A DNA stretch of 64,000 bases from CAYJFQ01 sp964369955 (GTDB taxonomy: Bacteria > Bacillota_I > Bacilli_A > Erysipelotrichales > Erysipelotrichaceae), in NCBI GenBank assembly GCA_964369955.1, contig CAYJFQ010000002.1:58968-122967 (forward strand), given 5' to 3'. Of this stretch, positions 52,835 to 60,721 are shown piece after piece; position 1 is the stretch's first letter, and each line of letters begins with the position of its first letter. The notes beneath the pieces were generated by a model. That model did not search any database, was not told the DNA's origin, and was given only the letters and a program-made list of their open reading frames with translations. A program made the translations under genes and the position numbers.

Positions 52835-54114
52835 TATTCTGTCTCCTCTATAAATTCTACTAAATCTTCTAAAAAATCTTGGTCAACACTTGCCTCAATA
52901 TTATATTCATTTGGTCCTATTCCTGCATTATTCATTATGTGATTCATTTTTGGATAGTATTTAAATGTAAAACAATCACACTCACAACTATCTACAAAAA
53001 TGTCGTAATTTTCTTTAGGTACCTGATAATCCATTCCTCCTTGAACAAATAAAATAGGTTTTTTAATTTCGCAAGCTTCTTCTACCTGGTTATATTCATT
53101 TAAGTCTAACCAATAATTTTCTGGCATATTAAACATCTCAGATGCTGGAATATCACTATTTTTGGTTAGGTTATTGATATTATCAGCCTGTAGTTCTGCT
53201 GCCTCAATTTGTTTTGCAAGCTCATCTTTATCTCTAATCTGTAGTGGTAGTAAATATTCTAACTGTTGGAAGAACAGGTCTTGAAGTTTAATAGCTGGAC
53301 TTGCTATCATTATGTAACCATCAGCATCTATACTTTGTGCAATTCTAGGAATCATCATTGCCCCAAGTGAGTGACCTAAGACAAATAAATTGTCAATATT
53401 TTTATCAAATTCATAATATTTAAATATCTCAATGACATCATTAACAAATTCATCATCAACGGTGAAATTTATTGGTAGAGTTTCAGGGTGAGCTAAATTT
53501 CTTTTATCAAAACGCAAAGTTGCAATTCCGTTTTTCGCTAAGTGTTCTGCTATTTCAAAAAATGGCTTATTTGGACCAACCGTAGAGTCTTTATCTGTAG
53601 GACCACTACCGCCTACCAAGATAACCATATCATATGTAGGCTGATTAGGAACCATCAAGAAACCAGTTATATCTCCAATATCGATTCTTTTTTGTTCAAA
53701 TTCACTCTCTATTAAGTGATCGCAAGGCTGAATGTTAAACCCTATTACTTCACTTTCTGCATCAATAGTTAAAACTAAATCTAAAGGATAGAAGCCTTCA
53801 TCAGTATGAAAATTAGCGGTATATGAATTACGTTCTGGATTATCGCGCATAAATTCAAATGTAGGCTTACTTATTCCATACAATTCCAACGATGTCTCAA
53901 TGAGTTCTATAAAATCTTTTTCAGTTATTCCTTCTTTAAGTTTATCGTCGAAACAAGAGTATATAGTTGTATAGTTTTCTTCAGTTAAAAGGTTTGCAAT
54001 TTCAAGAGATTTAGACTGAGCAATTTCTTGATCAACTTGCTTATTTGAGCATCCTGGAATCATGCTTAAGGAAATAACAATAACTATAATAATTTGCTTG
54101 ATTAAATATTTCAT
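52834..54114 (-). CDS. lipoprotein alpha/beta hydrolase with N-terminal DUF3887-like domain
   Basis: 426 residues. The signal peptide ends in the lipobox MIPGC (Cys at about 22). Residues about 35-135 resemble DUF3887 (LLTEENYTTIYSCFDDKLK). The hydrolase domain follows, with LVGGSGPTDKD, FDKRNL, the nucleophile elbow GHSLGAMM (Ser about 246), an Asp region near FVQGGMDYQVP and a His in PKMNHIMN. The protein is likely an extracellular membrane-attached esterase. The ATG is preceded by AGAGGAA. It is the first gene of the minus-strand operon and diverges from def. Confidence 0.85.
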   Translation of the reverse strand: MKYLIKQIIIVIVISLSMIPGCSNKQVDQEIAQSKSLEIANLLTEENYTTIYSCFDDKLKEGITEKDFIELIETSLELYGISKPTFEFMRDNPERNSYTANFHTDEGFYPLDLVLTIDAESEVIGFNIQPCDHLIESEFEQKRIDIGDITGFLMVPNQPTYDMVILVGGSGPTDKDSTVGPNKPFFEIAEHLAKNGIATLRFDKRNLAHPETLPINFTVDDEFVNDVIEIFKYYEFDKNIDNLFVLGHSLGAMMIPRIAQSIDADGYIMIASPAIKLQDLFFQQLEYLLPLQIRDKDELAKQIEAAELQADNINNLTKNSDIPASEMFNMPENYWLDLNEYNQVEEACEIKKPILFVQGGMDYQVPKENYDIFVDSCECDCFTFKYYPKMNHIMNNAGIGPNEYNIEASVDQDFLEDLVEFIEETE

Positions 54115-54236
54115 CGCGTTCCTCTTGTTTTTCCCCTTTAAATATACTACTATATTAATAGAAATTTACATCGAACTCAAGTTTTATGAAGTTTCCCCTA
54201 AAAAATTAGGGTCTTATTTAAGTTGTGAAGGAAGAT

Positions 54237-54797
54237 ATGTTAACAAATAAAGATTTGGTAAAGGATAATGATATTAAAATACGTAATAAATCAAAGGATG
54301 TTTTGATTCCTTTAAGTGTTGAAGATCGTTCATTGGCTAATCATATGATGGAGTATGTTGTCAATTCTACCAATGAAGAATTGGCTGAAAAATATGATTT
54401 AAGACCTGCTGTAGGTATATCAGCTATCCAAGTTGGGGTGCCGAAGAAGATATTGGCTATTCGCTTTTTTGATTATATTGATGATAAAGAGGTGGAAGTT
54501 AAATATTTACTTGCCAATGCAAGAGTGGTTTCAAATTCTGTTAGGAAATGTTATTTACCTAATGGGGAAGGGTGCTTGTCTGTTGATCAAGAACATCAAG
54601 GATTGGTTATACGTTCTGAAAGGATTAAAGTTAAAGCTTATGATATTATAAATGATAAAGAAGTCGTTATATCAGCTAGAGGGTATTTATCAATAGTATT
54701 CCAACATGAATTAGATCATTTTACTGGAACATTGTTTTATGATCACATAAATAAAGAGAATCCAATGCACGTTCCAGATAACTGCATAGAAATATAA
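54237..54797 (+). CDS. def: peptide deformylase
   Basis: Removes N-formyl from nascent proteins, 186 residues. Motif 1 is VGISAIQVG, motif 2 EGCLSV contains the metal Cys, and motif 3 QHELDHFTG supplies the two metal His and the catalytic Glu. Motif 1 has Ser-Ala in place of Ala-Ala. I start at the ATG at 54237 behind AAGGAAG; an in-frame GTG at 54225 is possible. rnjA begins 8 bp downstream. Confidence 0.94.
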   Translation: MLTNKDLVKDNDIKIRNKSKDVLIPLSVEDRSLANHMMEYVVNSTNEELAEKYDLRPAVGISAIQVGVPKKILAIRFFDYIDDKEVEVKYLLANARVVSNSVRKCYLPNGEGCLSVDQEHQGLVIRSERIKVKAYDIINDKEVVISARGYLSIVFQHELDHFTGTLFYDHINKENPMHVPDNCIEI

Positions 54798-54805
54798 GGA
54801 GAATT

Positions 54806-56494
54806 ATGGTAAAAGAAAATCAAACACCAACACTAATTTATGCATTAGGAGGATTAGGAGAAGTTGGTAAAAACATGTATTGTTTTGAACATGATAATGA
54901 AATAGTTATTGTTGATGCGGGAGTTAGATTTCCGGAAGAATCATTATTTGGAGTTAATTATGTAATTCCTGATTACTCATATTTAGTGGAGAATCAAGAA
55001 AAAATAAAGGCTTTAATTATTACTCATGGACATGAAGATCATATTGGGGGCATTCCTTTTGTGTTGAAAACAATAAGCATCCCTGTTATATATGCACCTA
55101 GATTTGCGTTAGAGTTAATCAAAATTAAAATTGAGGATGCTAATGGTCTTAATGCGTGTCAACTTGAATTAATTAATGAAGATTCAAAAGTGTCAACAGA
55201 ACATTTTAGTTTTGGTTTTTTTGCTACTACGCATTCAATTCCTGATTCATTTGGGGTGATGATAAATACTCCGAATGGTAGAGTTGTTCATACTGGGGAT
55301 TTTAAATTTGATTTAACTCCTGTGGGATCTAATTCTGATTATCAAAAGATGGCTTATATGGGTCAGATTGGAATTTCATTATTAATGAGTGATTCAACAA
55401 ATGCGGGAGTAGAAGGTTTTTCGATTAGTGAGAAGAAAGTTTCTCGACAATTATACAATACGACATTTAAAACTCCTGGAAGATTAATAGTCGCAACATT
55501 TGCTTCTAATGTTCATAGAGTTCAACAAATTATTGAGGCTGCTATTTCTTGTGGAAGAAAGATTGTTATTTTTGGTAGGTCAATGGAGAATGTAGTTAAA
55601 ATCGCAAGAAAGTTAAAAACTATCAACATTCCAGAAGATATGATTGCTCAACCTAATGAATTAGATAATTTACCAGCAAATAAAATATGTATCTTGTGTA
55701 CAGGTTCACAAGGGGAGCCCCTAGCAGCTTTAAGTAGAATAGCTAATGGAACACATAGATTAATTAAAATCATTCCTGGAGATACTGTAGTGTTTTCTAG
55801 TAGCCCTATTCCTGGTAATGGATTAAGCGTTTCTAATGTTGTTAACAGTTTAACAAGAGCAGGGGCTAATGTAATGACTAATTCAGTATTAAACTCGTTA
55901 CACACAACAGGACACGCCTCAGCGGATGAACAAAAACTAATGTTGCAATTAGTTAAACCAGAATACTTTATGCCAATACACGGAGAATTTAAAATGTTAA
56001 AACAACACGCTTCTTCAGCACTAGAAACTGGAATTAGCGAAGATAAGATATTTTTATGCTCGAATGGAGATGTTTTAACGCTACTAAATGGAGTAGTTTC
56101 TAATGGAGGATATAGAATTCCTGCAGAAGAAGTATTTGTTGATGGCAATGACTCAACAGGACTATCAATGAATGTTTTAAGAGACCGAAAAATCCTTGGA
56201 GAAGATGGATTAGTAGCCGCAATAGTAACTTTAGATTCAAGAACTAATAAGTTAACATGTCGTCCAACGGTCATCACAAGAGGATTTGTCTTTATTAAAG
56301 AAAATCAAACACTTATCAAAGAAGCGGAGAATGTAGTATTCAATGCCCTAAAAGAGAAATTAGCAGAAAAAGTAACATTCTCAGAAATTAAAAAAACTAT
56401 CAAAGGATCACTAGAACCATTTCTCTTCAACAGAACTCATAGAAATCCAATAGTAATCCCAGTTATTCTAAATAATGTCGCTGCTAAAAAATAA
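54806..56494 (+). CDS. rnjA: ribonuclease J1
   Basis: Metallo-beta-lactamase/beta-CASP RNase of 562 residues, a main 5'-3' exo- and endoribonuclease of Firmicutes. GGLGEVGKNMY lies at the N-terminus, the zinc motif is THGHEDHIGG (about 73-82), HTGDFKFD and a later SDSTNA follow, and the beta-CASP motifs include TTGHAS and PIHGE near 390. The C-terminal oligomerisation domain is complete. The ATG follows AAGGAG. Its order after def suits rnjA. It works in the same RNA pathways as YhaM and CshB encoded here. Confidence 0.95.
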   Translation: MVKENQTPTLIYALGGLGEVGKNMYCFEHDNEIVIVDAGVRFPEESLFGVNYVIPDYSYLVENQEKIKALIITHGHEDHIGGIPFVLKTISIPVIYAPRFALELIKIKIEDANGLNACQLELINEDSKVSTEHFSFGFFATTHSIPDSFGVMINTPNGRVVHTGDFKFDLTPVGSNSDYQKMAYMGQIGISLLMSDSTNAGVEGFSISEKKVSRQLYNTTFKTPGRLIVATFASNVHRVQQIIEAAISCGRKIVIFGRSMENVVKIARKLKTINIPEDMIAQPNELDNLPANKICILCTGSQGEPLAALSRIANGTHRLIKIIPGDTVVFSSSPIPGNGLSVSNVVNSLTRAGANVMTNSVLNSLHTTGHASADEQKLMLQLVKPEYFMPIHGEFKMLKQHASSALETGISEDKIFLCSNGDVLTLLNGVVSNGGYRIPAEEVFVDGNDSTGLSMNVLRDRKILGEDGLVAAIVTLDSRTNKLTCRPTVITRGFVFIKENQTLIKEAENVVFNALKEKLAEKVTFSEIKKTIKGSLEPFLFNRTHRNPIVIPVILNNVAAKK

Positions 56495-56593
56495 AAAACA
56501 CTATTAAAAAAGGTTACTTATCTCTAAAAACTCTTTAAATAAAAGGATTTAGGAAATAATTAAAAAAAAGTTTAAAAAAATTCAATTTAGTTA

Positions 56594-56622
56594 TTGACTA
56601 TATAGGTAACCTTTGATAATAT
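56594..56622 (+). promoter_or_regulatory. promoter of the tRNA cluster
   Basis: TTGACT (56594-56599), a 17-bp spacer and TAATAT (56617-56622) with a TGA extension, 21 bp before the first tRNA. An inverted copy of AAAGGTTAC from 56509 lies in the spacer as GTAACCTTT (56606-56614). Confidence 0.8.
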
Positions 56623-56643
56623 TATATGGCACGAATGTGTTAC

Positions 56644-56719
56644 GGAGGATTAGCTCAGTTGGGAGAGCATCTGCCTTACAAGCAGAGGGTCGGCGGTTCG
56701 AGCCCGTCATCCTCCACCA
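56644..56719 (+). tRNA. tRNA-Val (anticodon TAC)
   Basis: 76 nt with encoded CCA. Acceptor GGAGGAT/ATCCTCC, anticodon stem TCTGC/GCAGA around CTTACAA. First gene of a six-tRNA operon. Confidence 0.97.
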
Positions 56720-56726
56720 TTATTGT

Positions 56727-56802
<76 letters not shown>

Positions 56803-56821
56803 TTTTTATGAGAAACCACAT

Positions 56822-56906
56822 GGGGAGGTAGCGAAGTGGCTAAACGCGACTGACTGTAACTCAGTTCCCAACGGGTTCGGCAGTTCGAATCTGCCCCTCC
56901 CCACCA
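56822..56906 (+). tRNA. tRNA-Tyr (anticodon GTA)
   Basis: 85 nt with a long variable arm (class II) and encoded CCA. Acceptor GGGGAGG/CCTCCCC, anticodon loop CTGTAAC. Confidence 0.97.
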
Positions 56907-56918
56907 TTCTTATAAAAT

Positions 56919-56994
56919 TGGGGCATAGCCAAGTGGTAAGGCATCAGACTTTGACTCTGACATTTCCCTGGTTCGAGCCCAGGTGCCCCAGCCA
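56919..56994 (+). tRNA. tRNA-Gln (anticodon TTG)
   Basis: 76 nt with encoded CCA. Acceptor TGGGGCA/TGCCCCA, discriminator G, anticodon loop CTTTGAC. Confidence 0.96.
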
Positions 56995-57001
56995 ATTTTA
57001 T

Positions 57002-57077
57002 GATCCACTAGCTCAGTTGGTAGAGCATTTGACTTTTAATCAAAGGGTCGGGCGTTCGAGCCGCCCGTGGATCACCA
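57002..57077 (+). tRNA. tRNA-Lys (anticodon TTT)
   Basis: 76 nt with encoded CCA. Acceptor GATCCAC/GTGGATC, anticodon loop CTTTTAA between TTTGA and TCAAA. Confidence 0.97.
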
Positions 57078-57079
57078 TT

Positions 57080-57153
57080 GCGGATGTAGTTCAATGGTAG
57101 AACTTCAGCCTTCCAAGCTGACTACGTGGGTTCGATTCCCATCATCCGCTCCA
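57080..57153 (+). tRNA. tRNA-Gly (anticodon TCC)
   Basis: 74 nt with encoded CCA. Acceptor GCGGATG/CATCCGC, discriminator T, anticodon loop CTTCCAA. Last tRNA before the terminator and the integrase remnant. Confidence 0.97.
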
Positions 57154-57162
57154 TAGTAATTA

Positions 57163-57188
57163 AAACCCTTTAAATAAAGGGTTTTTTT
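57163..57188 (+). terminator. terminator of the tRNA operon
   Basis: Stem AAACCCTT/AAGGGTTT with a short AT loop, followed by TTTTTTT. Confidence 0.88.
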
Positions 57189-57206
57189 GTTGTTTGTGGC
57201 TATTTC

Positions 57207-57226
57207 GTACCATTTTTGTACCATTT
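57207..57226. repeat. tandem GTACCATTT repeat beside the integrase
   Basis: GTACCATTT occurs twice, 11 bp apart, between the tRNA terminator and the integrase stop. This is the usual place of an attachment site or integrase arm sites. No second copy of the tRNA 3' end was found in the window. Confidence 0.4.
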
Positions 57227-57227
57227 A

Positions 57228-58287
57228 TTATATTTTTTCAATAAAATCATGCACTTGTTTGGTTGTACTTTCAAACAAATGCGAGTAAGTACTAATCACC
57301 ATTTCTTCAGTATCACCAATTTGTGCAGCAATGGTTTTAATAGGCAAGTTCTGATTATACATCAAGGAAACTAAAGAATGCCTGAACTCATGAGGAGTTA
57401 TCCTCTTTACTTTCGACATTCGACAATATTCATCAATTTTCCTTTGAAGAGTAGTTCTAGACACATAATGACAACCACCAAATATAAACCAATTATCAGA
57501 ATAGTTTTTATATCTTTTATGCTGAATCATAAGTTCCACGAGCAAGGTTTTTAAATTAGAATTGATATAATTTACCCTATAGGAATTACGTGTCTTAGGC
57601 GGGGTTATTTTACCCTTTGTATTTAAGTTTTGTTTATTGCGATAGTGCTATTGTCGAAATTAATGTCTTTCCAAGCCAAAGCTAGTATTTCGCCTTTTCG
57701 CATACCAGTTGTATACAACAAGGTGAAAATTGTTTTATCCTCTACTTTCTCAATAACTCCCATGAATTGTTTAAATTCTTCCAAAGTTAAAAATTTTTTT
57801 CTTTTCTTAAATCGTTAGGCTTTTTAATTCTTCCTACTTTAGCTAAAGGATTATCATTTATATAGCTGGTCTTAATAGCATAATTAAATATTTGGCTTAA
57901 TACAGAATGTATTGAATTGTAATAGTTTTCTGAAAAGTCATATCTTAAAAGTTCTTGTTGCCATTTTTGAATATCCTTAGTTGTTATTTCAGATATTAGC
58001 CGATCCTTAAAAGCGGGTAGGATATATTTGTCAGCTACAGAAATTAAAACATCTATAGCAGTTTCTTTTGTCTTTGTTCTTTTATGTTCTAATAATTCTT
58101 GATATACACTCAAAAACGTAACTCTAGACTTAGTTCTCTCTTTAGTGAGCATAAATCTTCGTTCATATTCTTTTGCCTCTTTAGCGGTCTTAAAACCACT
58201 CTTGCGAAGCCTCTTTGAGTTTCCATTAATATCTATATATCTTGCACTTATTTCGTAAGTACCTTTTTTAGTTTTATAAATTGGCAT
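57228..58287 (-). pseudogene. int: tyrosine-type integrase, two frameshifts
   Basis: Phage/ICE-type tyrosine recombinase in three frames. The N-terminal part (58287 to about 57790) has an arm-binding domain (MPIYKTKKGTYEISARYID) and a SAM-like core-binding domain. The middle has TTGMRKGEILALAW with the first catalytic Arg. The C-terminal part has HEFRHSLVS (His-x-x-Arg) and STYSHLF (catalytic Tyr). The frame breaks once in an A-run near 57795, where one base is missing, and again near 57632. Read through, it would be about 350 residues, the normal size. It lies downstream of the tRNA-Gly gene, a typical insertion site. The ATG has AGGAGGAAA upstream. Confidence 0.85.
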
Positions 58288-58323
58288 AGTTTCCTCCTAA
58301 TATATTTATGCTATACTATGAGG

Positions 58324-58388
58324 GTAAAGGCTCGTAGGTTTTGTCTTGACTATCTTAATTGCTTGCAGGCGCTAGGATAGTCTTTTCT
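58324..58388 (+). ncRNA. candidate small RNA divergent from the integrase
   Basis: On the plus strand an extended -10 box TGCTATACT (58309-58317) is followed by about 25 nt and then a long imperfect hairpin. The outer stem is GACTATC/GATAGTC (58348-58354 and 58376-58382), the inner stem is around GCTTGCAGGC, and TTTT follows. This predicts a transcript of about 65 nt antisense to the leader of int. No open frame of note is inside. The call is inference from promoter plus terminator only. Confidence 0.4.
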
Positions 58389-58397
58389 TATTTCTAT

Positions 58398-58679
58398 TCA
58401 CTTATTATTTCTACCCAAACGAAAGAATATTCCAGCAACTATAATTGAACCTAAAAAAGTAGCACTCACTATAATAACTTCAAAATATAGACTGAAAATA
58501 TCAAATTCCCTATTACTTGCCTTGCTAAACCAATCATTAGCAAATAATAATAAGAGAAGAACACAAATGCAGTAAAAGAAGAAATACATAAATCCTCGAC
58601 ATATAAAATCGTCATTATCTTTAACCTTGGTTTCTTTTCTCCTTCTTTTATAAGGGATAATTTTTTTATGTTTTTTCAT
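58398..58679 (-). CDS. small membrane protein of unknown function
   Basis: 93 residues. A very basic N-terminus (KKHKKIIPYKRRRKETK) precedes two hydrophobic helices (about 30-47 and 65-87) and a short tail ending RLGRNNK, consistent with both ends in the cytoplasm. No family recognised. The start has no strong Shine-Dalgarno in view. It lies between the integrase and the HsdR-N-like gene, so it is part of the island. Confidence 0.55.
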   Translation of the reverse strand: MKKHKKIIPYKRRRKETKVKDNDDFICRGFMYFFFYCICVLLLLLFANDWFSKASNREFDIFSLYFEVIIVSATFLGSIIVAGIFFRLGRNNK

Positions 58680-58744
58680 ACATCAACACTTTTATGAAAT
58701 CCTTTATTCTTTCATTCACTTAAAACCTCTCCTTTCTTTTATGT

Positions 58745-58778
58745 AAAACAAAAGCACTAATCCATATTGAACTAGTGC
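58745..58778 (-). terminator. terminator after the HsdR-N-like gene
   Basis: Minus strand: stem GCACTA/TAGTGC with a 13-nt loop, followed by TTTTGTTTT. About 110 bp past the stop of the gene at 58891. Confidence 0.7.
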
Positions 58779-58890
58779 CTAAGGAAGGGGATATCAAGCC
58801 CTTCTATCGATGTATACTAGTATAATATAGCAATTAGTAATACAATTCAAGTTATTACTTAGTTTCATACTCTAGCTGAATTAGGATGTT

Positions 58891-59646
58891 TCATTTTGTT
58901 ATTTTTTTAGTTTGTATTTTTTGCACTTTCTTTTTTGCTTCCGAACATTCATCACAATCAAATAATTCTCTTTTCATAATTTCGCTATTAATAAGCTGAA
59001 TTAATGATTCGTTATCTGGTTTAATGTCTGAAGATAAGAGTTTTATTTGTTTTTTTATCGATGTAATAACCGTTTCAGATAAAATAATTTGACTTAATAC
59101 ATATTTATTCAATATTTGTTTTTCACTATGCAAATCCTCCAAACTTGATTTCTTATTTTTTGTAAATGCATCAATTGAAAGATGGAATAAATTATCTAAA
59201 TCAGATTGTTTTTTACTATTTATCGTAGTAAAGTCAAAAGAATAAACAAGTTCCTTTTCAATAGGTTTAGTAAAATGAACCTTATAAACTTTCCACTCTA
59301 CTCCATTTGTGAGAACTACCCAATCAATACCGGAATCAGCAGCATAGTTAGTTGCTTGTCTGATAAAATCATCTTTTAATGTTAACCCAGCAGATTTACA
59401 CTCTATCAAAAAGCGAGCCTTTCCATCAATAATAATGGCCAAATCACAAAATGTCTTTTTGATTGCATATTCAGATGTGATATGATCATATTTGTCATAT
59501 CCAAAAACATCTGAGAGCATGTCAACAACAATTGTAACTGTATCACTTTCGTTGATGTCAGCAGATTTTGCCTTTAATAAAATAGGTTGGAACTTCTTTA
59601 TTCCTTTAATAAATCTTTCTTTTGTTTTTACATTTATGTTTGCCAT
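58891..59646 (-). CDS. HsdR N-terminal-like nuclease-fold protein
   Basis: 251 residues. Residues about 65-90 carry FCDLAIIIDGKARFLIECKSAG, the Asp...Glu-x-Lys core of the PD-(D/E)xK fold as in the N-terminal domain of type I restriction R subunits (HSDR_N). WVVLTNGVEWKVYKV follows, also typical. No helicase motor domain follows. The C-terminal 100 residues are helical and end in CDECSEAKKK and a basic tail. It could be a stand-alone nuclease or a DNA-end sensor of a mobile element. The ATG follows AAGGAGGAT. It is the first intact gene beyond the small membrane protein. Confidence 0.75.
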   Translation of the reverse strand: MANINVKTKERFIKGIKKFQPILLKAKSADINESDTVTIVVDMLSDVFGYDKYDHITSEYAIKKTFCDLAIIIDGKARFLIECKSAGLTLKDDFIRQATNYAADSGIDWVVLTNGVEWKVYKVHFTKPIEKELVYSFDFTTINSKKQSDLDNLFHLSIDAFTKNKKSSLEDLHSEKQILNKYVLSQIILSETVITSIKKQIKLLSSDIKPDNESLIQLINSEIMKRELFDCDECSEAKKKVQKIQTKKITK

Positions 59647-59685
59647 TTTTTATCCTCCTTATAAATGACTTTATTACCTTATTAA

Positions 59686-60286
59686 TTAATAATACTTCGC
59701 TATACTATCACTATTCATATGCCATATAATCTTACCAACAATAATTAAAGCTTGTTCCTCAGTTACAGTTATAGGTAAATGAGATTTATCATCACTATCA
59801 GGCGGCAACATTACACAATCCATTTTAAAGTAGTATCTTTTAATTGTGGCTAAACCATCAACAAAAGCAACTACAACATCACCATCTTCAATAATATTAT
59901 TCATTGAAGTTCAGTTAACTTTAAAAGCAAGTAATCTTTTTCTTTTGGTTTGAAACTTAATAGGTACATAAACTACTGAATCAGGCTCTGCATCCAGTAG
60001 TTCATCAAAACTACCAGCGCTTAAATTAGAACAATAATGAAGAGGGAAGTAATCATCAAATTTGATTGAAGTAATTTCAGAACCTCCTCGCCAATACCTA
60101 ATAAAGATGAAGGTGATATTTCGAATAAAATAGCCAACTTCTCTATTGTGCTCCTTTTAAGGTTTTCAATTCTACCATTTTCATATTTGGTTATTGCTGA
60201 CTTTTGAACACCAATTAAATCTTCCAATTGTTCTTGAGTTAGTTTCTTTTCTAATCACAATTTTTTATTATTTCACCCGTATTCAT
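59686..60286 (-). pseudogene. XRE/S24 phage-type repressor, degraded
   Basis: Reading from ATG 60286 with AGAAAATC-type context, it begins MNTGEIIKN and then hits TAG after CD. After a shift it continues KLTQEQLEDLIGVQKSAITKYENG, a helix-turn-helix. A second shift lies near 60080, after GIGEEV. The peptidase part then reads SVVYVPIKF, LLAFKVN, a TGA where Gly is expected before TSMNN (the catalytic Ser region), then GDVVVAFVDGLATIKRYY with the catalytic Lys. It is a CI/LexA-like repressor of a mobile element with at least three lesions. Confidence 0.8.
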
Positions 60287-60721
60287 AATTTTCACCATCT
60301 TATTGTGTCTTAATTTTAATTATATTTTAATCTAATTTCAAGATAATTTTAAATAATTGAAAAAGGCACAAAACCTATTGTCATCAAAAAATAATGAGAT
60401 TAATATATAGGTGTTCTTGTATGGCGTATTAAATAAAGGGATTAAGATGAACAAAAAGGAATTGTTATCAGTTATGATGAAGTAGGGTAATTTCAGATAG
60501 GCTAGTGTTATTGATGATTTTTGATCTTTATTGGGTGACTCAAAAACATCTCCAGGAGTATCAAGTGCTTAAAAAAAGACTTATGTAAACTAAGGCGTTG
60601 AAAATACTGATAAAATAATTAATAATTTAACTATCAAATAAACTCCTGTAAGTGTAGTAGTAATCCTCTTGATTGTGCAATAGATTCTAAATTATGATAA
60701 AAAGTAGAAAGAGAGAATTTT
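60287..60721. other. AT-rich gap with a decayed short reading frame
   Basis: No intact gene. On the plus strand a frame starts at 60447 (ATG after AAAGGG) with MNKKELLSVMMK, then stop codons at about 60483, 60498 and 60522, and more later. It looks like the remnant of a small gene that has decayed. The repressor pseudogene and the DUF262 gene read away from this gap, so it was probably the divergent control region. Confidence 0.45.

Noticed and set aside
57630..57818. Plus-strand frame across the integrase break
   Set aside because: It is antisense to conserved integrase sequence (TTGMRKGEILALAW) and arises from the decay of the pseudogene.
59880..59900. TGA at a conserved glycine of the S24 repressor as possible UGA recoding
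   Set aside because: TGA ends other genes normally (for example gpsA), and the same frame has a TAG and frameshifts, so decay is the simpler explanation.
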